DNA of 10,259 nt, from assembly GCA_023437485.1 (NCBI GenBank), contig JAEZGB010000101.1, positions 1 to 10,259 of the forward strand. Direction: 5' to 3'. The notes beneath the pieces were generated by a model that had not been told where the DNA came from, made no database searches, and saw only the letters and a program-made list of their open reading frames with translations. This document shows, in pieces, positions 6,003 through 10,259 of the stretch (position 1 is its first letter; every line of letters starts with the position of its first letter). The position numbers were made by a program, and so were the translations under genes. The DNA is from Bacteroidota bacterium. GTDB taxonomy: Bacteria > Bacteroidota > Bacteroidia > Flavobacteriales > Flavobacteriaceae.

Positions 6003-6829
6003 AAATCAGGAAACACTCAGGCGAGCTGGCGCAGTTCGATCAGGAAAAACTAAGGCAGTCCATGTTGCGTTCGGGCGCGGCCCCTGAACTTGTCGACGAT
6101 ATTTGCGCCGCCGTGCGTTCTCAGCTGTATCCGGGCATGACCACGCGCCAGATCTACAAGACCGCCTTCAAGATGCTCAAAGGGAAATCGGCAGCTTCAG
6201 CGGCTCGCTACAATTTGCGAGATGCCATCAGGTTGCTCGGGCCTGCGGGTTTCCACTTTGAGAAATATGTAGGGCGCATCTTTGCCGATCACGGTTATCG
6301 CACCCTTACCAATCTACATCTTACCGGACGATGCGTTTCGCATGAAGTTGACCTTGCCATTGAAAAAGACGGTGAATTGAAATTCGTGGAATGCAAATTT
6401 CATTCGCGCCGGGAAATCGCCTCAGACGTAAAGGTGCCGATGTATATCCTCTCGCGGTTTAACGACCTGAGGGAAGTGGGGCATGGGATTTTCACCCCGG
6501 GGGATAGTTTTTCCTCCTGCGCCATCGTCACCAATAACCGCTTTACCTCCGATGCGATTTTATTCGCCGAGTGCATGGGGCTGGAATTGCTGAGTTGGGA
6601 TTTTCCCGCGGGCAAAAGTCTGCGAAGCCTGAATGACGGCCGCAATCTGTATCCCGTAACTGCAATGACCACCCTGACGATCGCGGAAAAACAGTGGCTG
6701 CTGGATCAGGACATTGTGCTTGCCCGGGAACTCAATAGCCGTGAACTTTTGGAAAAATTGGGATTGTCCAGCTTTCGCATCAAAAATGTCATGACCGAGG
6801 CTTCGGCCCTAAAACACGGAACAAAATGA
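5999..6829 (+). CDS. ATP-cone domain protein fused to a PD-(D/E)XK nuclease-like domain
   Basis: A 276-residue soluble protein with three parts. Residues 1-85 (MKIRKHSGELAQFDQEKLRQSM... to RYNLRDAIRLLGP) look like an ATP-cone, the regulatory nucleotide-binding domain best known from ribonucleotide reductases and NrdR. Residues 85-200 look like an Mrr/Hjc-type endonuclease fold: Glu88 in FHFEKYVGRIF, Asp118 in HEVDLAI and Glu131-Cys132-Lys133 in KFVECKFH give the E-D-ExK active-site set. Residues 225-276 form a small helical domain (IAEKQWLLDQDI, LLEKLGLSSFRIKNV) that could be helix-hairpin-helix-like and bind DNA. Inference: a nuclease whose activity is set by ATP/dATP. It overlaps both neighbours by ATGA. 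Restriction by itself is unlikely since no methylase or specificity gene is near. The substrate, DNA or RNA, is unknown. Confidence 0.75.
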   Translation: MKIRKHSGELAQFDQEKLRQSMLRSGAAPELVDDICAAVRSQLYPGMTTRQIYKTAFKMLKGKSAASAARYNLRDAIRLLGPAGFHFEKYVGRIFADHGYRTLTNLHLTGRCVSHEVDLAIEKDGELKFVECKFHSRREIASDVKVPMYILSRFNDLREVGHGIFTPGDSFSSCAIVTNNRFTSDAILFAECMGLELLSWDFPAGKSLRSLNDGRNLYPVTAMTTLTIAEKQWLLDQDIVLARELNSRELLEKLGLSSFRIKNVMTEASALKHGTK

Positions 6830-8181
6830 AAGTTACATTTCTTGGTGCGGCGGGTACGGTTACCGGTTCGCAACACCTGGCCCAGGCAAACGGGCTTAAC
6901 ATCCTGATTGATTGCGGCATGTTCCAGGGGCTGAAGGAGCTTCGGCTCAGGAACCGCGAACCGTTCAAATTCGATCCTGCTGCAATTGATTGCCTGCTTC
7001 TGACCCACGGGCATTTGGATCATTGCGGGTTGTTGCCCAAATTGGTGGCGCAGGGGTTTAAAGGGCCGATTTACTGTTCGGCGCCTACAAAGGACGTGGC
7101 CCGGCTCATTCTGGCCGACAGCGCCAAAATTCAGGAAGAGGAAGCCGAAATGGCAAACCGCGGCGGTTATTCAAAGCACCACCCAGCGCTTCCGCTTTAT
7201 ACGGTTGTGCAGGCACGCAAAGTGTTTCCGCTGCTACAAACCGTTGAGCCAGGACAAAAGATCAATCTGGGGCACGGGGTAACGGCGACATTCTCAAACT
7301 CAGGCCACATCCTTGGCGCGTGCAGTATATTGTTGGAAGCTGAAGGCAAATCAGTGCTGTTTTCAGGCGATATCGGCCAGGACGATGACCTGCTGATGCA
7401 TTCGCCGGTACCGCCGCCAATAGCCAATGCGGTGATTGTGGAAAGTACTTATGGCGACCGTTTGCATCCGGCCGAAGACCCGTCGATTTTGTTCGAGGCC
7501 GCAGTGGGTAATGCGCTCAGGGCAGGCGGCACGGTCATCATTCCCGGTTTTGCGGTTGGCCGCGCGCAAACATTGATGTACCTGCTTTGGAAGCTTCGCA
7601 TGGATGACAGGTTGCCCGATGTTCCGTTTATACTCGATACGCCGATGGGGGTTGATATGCTCGGAATCATGGCTAACCACCGGAAATGGCACAAGCTCCG
7701 GCCTGAGGAATTTGAGGGAATGTGCGGGCTTTTCCAAACCAACATCGATTACCGCGAAACCATCGAAACCTTGTTTGACCCGCAACCTAAAGTGGTGATT
7801 GCGGCAAGTGGGATGATTACCGGCGGAAGGGTGCTTTCCTATATGGAACATTATATTGGGCGCAAGGAAACCTGCGTGATCATTATGGGTTACCAGGCCG
7901 AGGGCACGCGGGGCAGGCAATTGCTGGAAGGCGAAAAGGAGATCAAGATTCGCGGCAAATTTTATCCGGTCCGGGCAAACGTGGTTCAGGTTGAAGGGTT
8001 TTCGGCACACGCCGATAGGGAAGGCCTTCTCAACTGGATTGGCGGGATAGAGGTAAAGGATTCACATGTCCGGGTAGTTCACGGCGAGCCGGGCCCGGCC
8101 GAATCGCTTGCCGGGGAAATCTCGTCAAGATATGGGTATCAGGCTATTGCGCCTCAACCCCTCGAAGAGCTGGATATCTGA
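6826..8181 (+). CDS. Beta-CASP metallo-beta-lactamase fold RNase-like protein
   Basis: A 451-residue cytosolic enzyme of the CPSF73/Ysh1-like bacterial branch (beta-CASP), probably a zinc-dependent ribonuclease. Zinc ligands and motifs appear in order: HGHLDH (61-66), His161 in SGHILGA, Asp182 in FSGDIG, beta-CASP motif A Glu206 in IVESTYGD, motif B His395 in GFSAHAD and motif C His419 in VVHGEPG. The insert domain holds PGFAVGRAQTLMYLL (240-254), DTPMG (271-275), ASGMITGGR (327-335) and GYQAEGTRGRQLLEG (355-369). The length is usual for the family and no residue of the active site is missing. The start overlaps the stop of the nuclease-like gene (ATGA 6826-6829), arguing for joint expression. 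RNase J is a more distant relative and differs in its C-terminal domain. The natural RNA target is unknown. Confidence 0.92.
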   Translation: MKVTFLGAAGTVTGSQHLAQANGLNILIDCGMFQGLKELRLRNREPFKFDPAAIDCLLLTHGHLDHCGLLPKLVAQGFKGPIYCSAPTKDVARLILADSAKIQEEEAEMANRGGYSKHHPALPLYTVVQARKVFPLLQTVEPGQKINLGHGVTATFSNSGHILGACSILLEAEGKSVLFSGDIGQDDDLLMHSPVPPPIANAVIVESTYGDRLHPAEDPSILFEAAVGNALRAGGTVIIPGFAVGRAQTLMYLLWKLRMDDRLPDVPFILDTPMGVDMLGIMANHRKWHKLRPEEFEGMCGLFQTNIDYRETIETLFDPQPKVVIAASGMITGGRVLSYMEHYIGRKETCVIIMGYQAEGTRGRQLLEGEKEIKIRGKFYPVRANVVQVEGFSAHADREGLLNWIGGIEVKDSHVRVVHGEPGPAESLAGEISSRYGYQAIAPQPLEELDI

Positions 8182-8201
8182 TTTTAAGAGTTCTTTTAGA
8201 A

Positions 8202-8228
8202 TTGTACGATCATTTTTAGCTAATTTTG
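8202..8228 (+). promoter_or_regulatory. Likely promoter of the HYC_CC_PP / receptor pair
   Basis: TAATTTTG (8221-8228) matches TAnnTTTG exactly; a TTG lies at 8202-8204 with a short 16-nt spacer. Transcription would begin about 8232-8236, on or next to the ATG at 8234, so the message would be nearly leaderless or start translation at ATG 8240. Confidence 0.5.
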
Positions 8229-8233
8229 TCGCT

Positions 8234-8647
8234 ATGAGAATGCAAAAATTCACTTCGTTACTGCTCGCATGCCTGATCATGGTGTTCAGCAGCGGATTTG
8301 CATTCAATGTTCACTATTGCGGGGACAAGATCGCCTCAGTATCCTTGGGTACCGAACCCGTTGAAGAATGTATTGAGCCGGTAACTCAAAAAGCATGCTG
8401 CGCACAGGCTTCAAAAGACCATCAAAGTTGCTGTAGCGACAAAGTTGTCGAGATGCAGGATCAACCCGATGTGGTGGTGAAGTCAATTGATTTTTCAGTC
8501 GATTCGGTTTATGTCGTCACTCAGGCACACCCTCTTGTTGGAGTACCGCAGGAATTCCCCCTGAGGGAAAAAAACCGCACATACCGGTATGCGCCAAACG
8601 CGCCCCCGCTTTTCAAACTTTACCGACAGCTTATTTTTTACGCCTGA
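8234..8647 (+). CDS. HYC_CC_PP family secreted Cys-rich protein
   Basis: A 137-residue exported protein of a small Bacteroidota family named after its conserved HYC, CC and PP motifs; no biochemical role is established. The signal peptide covers residues 1-23 (MRMQKFTSLLLACLIMVFSSGFA), then FNVHYCGDK (HYC at 27-29), Cys46, Cys-Cys at 55-56, His63, Cys-Cys at 66-67, and the C-terminal NAPPLFKLYRQLIFYA (PP at 124-125). Six cysteines in about 40 residues suggest metal binding or disulphides outside the cytoplasm. Start: ATG 8234 or 8240; both keep the signal peptide. A longer in-frame reading beginning at 8108 would overlap the upstream gene and bury the signal peptide, so it is rejected. It is followed after 48 nt by a TonB-dependent receptor that also bears a CC pair, and the two probably form one unit for metal handling (inference). 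Confidence 0.88.
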   Translation: MRMQKFTSLLLACLIMVFSSGFAFNVHYCGDKIASVSLGTEPVEECIEPVTQKACCAQASKDHQSCCSDKVVEMQDQPDVVVKSIDFSVDSVYVVTQAHPLVGVPQEFPLREKNRTYRYAPNAPPLFKLYRQLIFYA

Positions 8648-8650
8648 TTC

Positions 8651-8686
8651 ATTGTTTTTTATCTGACAAACCAGTTAAGAAACAAT
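8651..8686 (+). promoter_or_regulatory. Long imperfect hairpin between the Cys-rich protein and receptor genes
   Basis: ATTGTTTTTTA (8651-8661) pairs with TAAGAAACAAT (8676-8686) over eleven pairs including one G-U; after a T-T mismatch, CTG (8663-8665) pairs with CAG (8672-8674) around the loop ACAAAC. It ends 9 nt before the receptor ATG. No U-run follows it, so it is more likely an RNA processing, stability or translation-control element than a terminator. Confidence 0.5.
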
Positions 8687-8695
8687 TAATCCATT

Positions 8696-10259
8696 ATGCG
8701 AAAAATATATTTCACGGCGTTGCTCATAGCGGCATCGCTAAGTGCTTCGGCACAGGATACGCTTCAGGAGATTCAGGTCAAGACCAGTTCCCGGAGCATT
8801 AAAAAATCTCAATTTGTAGTTGCGAACACCACGGTGATGACCAGCAAGGAACTGCTCAAAGCGGCCTGCTGCAACCTCGCCGAAAGTTTTGAAACCAATC
8901 CGTCAATTGACGTCAACTTTTCAGACGCGCTTACCGGGACCCGCCAGATCCGGATGCTTGGCCTCACCAGCCCGTATCTCATGATCACTGAAGAAAACAT
9001 TCCTTCGGTTCGGGGGGCTTCACAGGCGTACGGACTTTCCTTTACGCCGGGCACCTGGGTCGAGAGCATTCAGGTTACAAAGGGTGCGGGATCAGTGGCA
9101 AACGGTTTTGAAAGTATTTCAGGCCAAATCAATACCGAACTGATCAAACCGGCTTCAGACATTCCTTTTTACCTCAATCTTTACGGTTCAACCGATGCGC
9201 GGTTTGAGGCCAACATGCATTTTAACCGAAAGATGTCGGACAAATGGGCCACCAGCCTCTTTTTACACGGTAACGCCCGGACGGCCAAAAATGACATGAA
9301 TCATGACATGTTCCTGGACAACCCTTTAGGAAGGCAATACAATGTTATGAACCGCTGGCAGTACACCGATGCCGAAAAGGGGTGGGTGAGTTTCATCAAC
9401 TTCCGGTTCATGACTGATGAAAAGCAGGCCGGTCAGGTTGATTTTGACCCTGATCGCGATAAATTCACCACCAATCATTGGGGTTCCGAAGTCAATACCC
9501 AGCGTTTGGACCTTTCGGCCAAGCTCGGTTACGTATTCCCCGATATGCCTTTCCAGAGCCTGGGTTTCCAGAATGCGTTCAGCAATCACGCGCAGGATTC
9601 GTACTTCGGCCTCAGCCGTTATGACATCAGGCAACGAAGTTATTATTCCAACCTGATTTTCAATTCGATAATCAGCAATACCATGCATAAGTTTGCAACG
9701 GGGTTGAACCTGACATTGGACCAGTATGACGAAGCGCTGGCCGTTCCCGGGATTGAGCGGGATTTTGACCGGGTTGACAATTCGGTGGGGGCGTTTTTTG
9801 AATATACCTATGACAATACCGATAACCTTAGCATAGTTGCCGGGCTGCGCGCCGATATCCACAACCGACTGGGAGCTTTCGTGACTCCGCGGGTGCATTT
9901 GCGGTACAACCCGTGGGACCGGGGCGTCTTCAGGGCATCGGCCGGAAGGGGCAAGCGCGGGGCGAATATTTTTGCCGAAAACCAGCAGCTTTTTGCCAGC
10001 TCGCGCGTATTTTCAATTTTGGACCAGGACGGCAAGATGTACGGTTTGGAGCCTGAGATCGCCTGGAATTACGGCGTCAGTTTTTTGCAGGGCTTTGACC
10101 TGATGGGCAAACGCGGCGATGTGGGCATTGATCTTTACCGCACCAATTTTCAAAACCAGGCCGTAGTTGACCTCTATGCCGGGCCGGGGCAGGTGCTTTT
10201 TTACAATCTCGATGGCAAATCAAGCGCGTTGAGCCTTCAACTGGAAGGGAATATAGAAC
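8696..10259 (+). CDS. TonB-dependent receptor, CC-plug type (3' end beyond window)
   Basis: The first 521 codons of an outer-membrane TonB-dependent transporter; the frame stays open to the window edge. The signal peptide covers residues 1-19 (MRKIYFTALLIAASLSASA), followed by QDTLQEIQVKT, a TonB-box-like segment. Unlike many Bacteroidota receptors there is no carboxypeptidase-like domain before the plug. The plug (about 35-155) shows LLKAACCNLAESFETNPSID with Cys58-Cys59, TGTRQIRMLGL, VESIQVTKGAGSV and GFESISGQINTEL; the beta-barrel begins about 158 with alternating strands. The AACCNLAESFE segment is typical of a receptor group that I associate with copper or other heavy metals, often next to HYC_CC_PP and heavy-metal-associated domain proteins (recalled, not checked). 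The start ATG 8696 gives a clean signal peptide. A full receptor of this type should run a few hundred residues further. Confidence 0.9.
   Translation, partial: MRKIYFTALLIAASLSASAQDTLQEIQVKTSSRSIKKSQFVVANTTVMTSKELLKAACCNLAESFETNPSIDVNFSDALTGTRQIRMLGLTSPYLMITEENIPSVRGASQAYGLSFTPGTWVESIQVTKGAGSVANGFESISGQINTELIKPASDIPFYLNLYGSTDARFEANMHFNRKMSDKWATSLFLHGNARTAKNDMNHDMFLDNPLGRQYNVMNRWQYTDAEKGWVSFINFRFMTDEKQAGQVDFDPDRDKFTTNHWGSEVNTQRLDLSAKLGYVFPDMPFQSLGFQNAFSNHAQDSYFGLSRYDIRQRSYYSNLIFNSIISNTMHKFATGLNLTLDQYDEALAVPGIERDFDRVDNSVGAFFEYTYDNTDNLSIVAGLRADIHNRLGAFVTPRVHLRYNPWDRGVFRASAGRGKRGANIFAENQQLFASSRVFSILDQDGKMYGLEPEIAWNYGVSFLQGFDLMGKRGDVGIDLYRTNFQNQAVVDLYAGPGQVLFYNLDGKSSALSLQLEGNIE

Noticed and set aside
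7363..8010. 215-codon open frame on the minus strand inside the beta-CASP gene
   Set aside because: It lies fully antisense to a gene with all catalytic motifs, and its product shows no recognisable domain or signal.
8182..8220. Possible terminator after the beta-CASP gene
   Set aside because: The T-rich stretch has only short AT stems (AAGA/TCTT) with an impossible two-base loop; no stable hairpin can be drawn.
8108..8233. Extended start of the HYC_CC_PP protein overlapping the beta-CASP gene
   Set aside because: It would place a basic 42-residue stretch before a clear signal peptide and lies upstream of the predicted promoter.
9326..9898. 190-codon open frame on the minus strand inside the receptor gene
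   Set aside because: The opposite frame encodes an uninterrupted TonB-dependent receptor from 8696 to the window end; the antisense product has no family features.
1..10259. CRISPR arrays, tRNA or rRNA genes, insertion sequences, phage genes
   Set aside because: No regularly spaced direct repeats, cloverleaf or rRNA stretches, transposase motifs or terminal inverted repeats with target duplications were seen on reading both strands.

Overview
The window looks like a chromosomal piece of a Flavobacteriaceae (Bacteroidota) genome. Evidence: an exosortase of the XrtF type with its small partner protein (described so far only from flavobacteria), an HYC_CC_PP family protein, lipoproteins with an acidic stretch after the lipid cysteine, a TonB-dependent receptor, and several promoters of the Bacteroidota form TTG-N18-20-TAnnTTTG. 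Base composition looks moderate to high for the family. There is no sign of phage, insertion sequence, CRISPR array, tRNA or rRNA.

The left half is read leftwards (minus strand). In transcription order it holds a GAF-domain protein related to free methionine-(R)-sulfoxide reductase (4499-4966), ribosomal protein S15 (rpsO, 4133-4402), polynucleotide phosphorylase (pnp, 1631-3955) with a long Arg/Asp repeat tail, and two tandem paralogous lipoproteins of unknown function (867-1544 and 117-824). Good hairpin terminators follow rpsO, pnp and the last lipoprotein gene. rpsO has a near-ideal promoter and a small 5' hairpin; pnp has a weaker candidate promoter and an unusual hairpin with an A/C-only loop at the predicted 5' end of its message.

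The right half is read rightwards, starting at a compact divergent promoter (about 4983-5023). Four genes with overlapping ends form a likely operon: exosortase-family XrtF, the exosortase F-associated membrane protein, an ATP-cone/PD-(D/E)XK nuclease-like protein, and a beta-CASP metallo-beta-lactamase RNase-like protein. The last two are probably nucleic-acid enzymes, and their tight coupling to a membrane-sorting pair is the most curious feature of the window. After a new promoter come an HYC_CC_PP secreted Cys-rich protein and a TonB-dependent receptor with a CC pair in its plug (cut by the window edge). These two probably work together in metal (copper-like) handling at the cell envelope, and a 36-nt hairpin lies between them.

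No stretch longer than 300 bases lacks a gene. The largest gap (3956-4132, 177 nt) holds the pnp leader, a candidate promoter, a degenerate GC-rich inverted repeat and the rpsO terminator.
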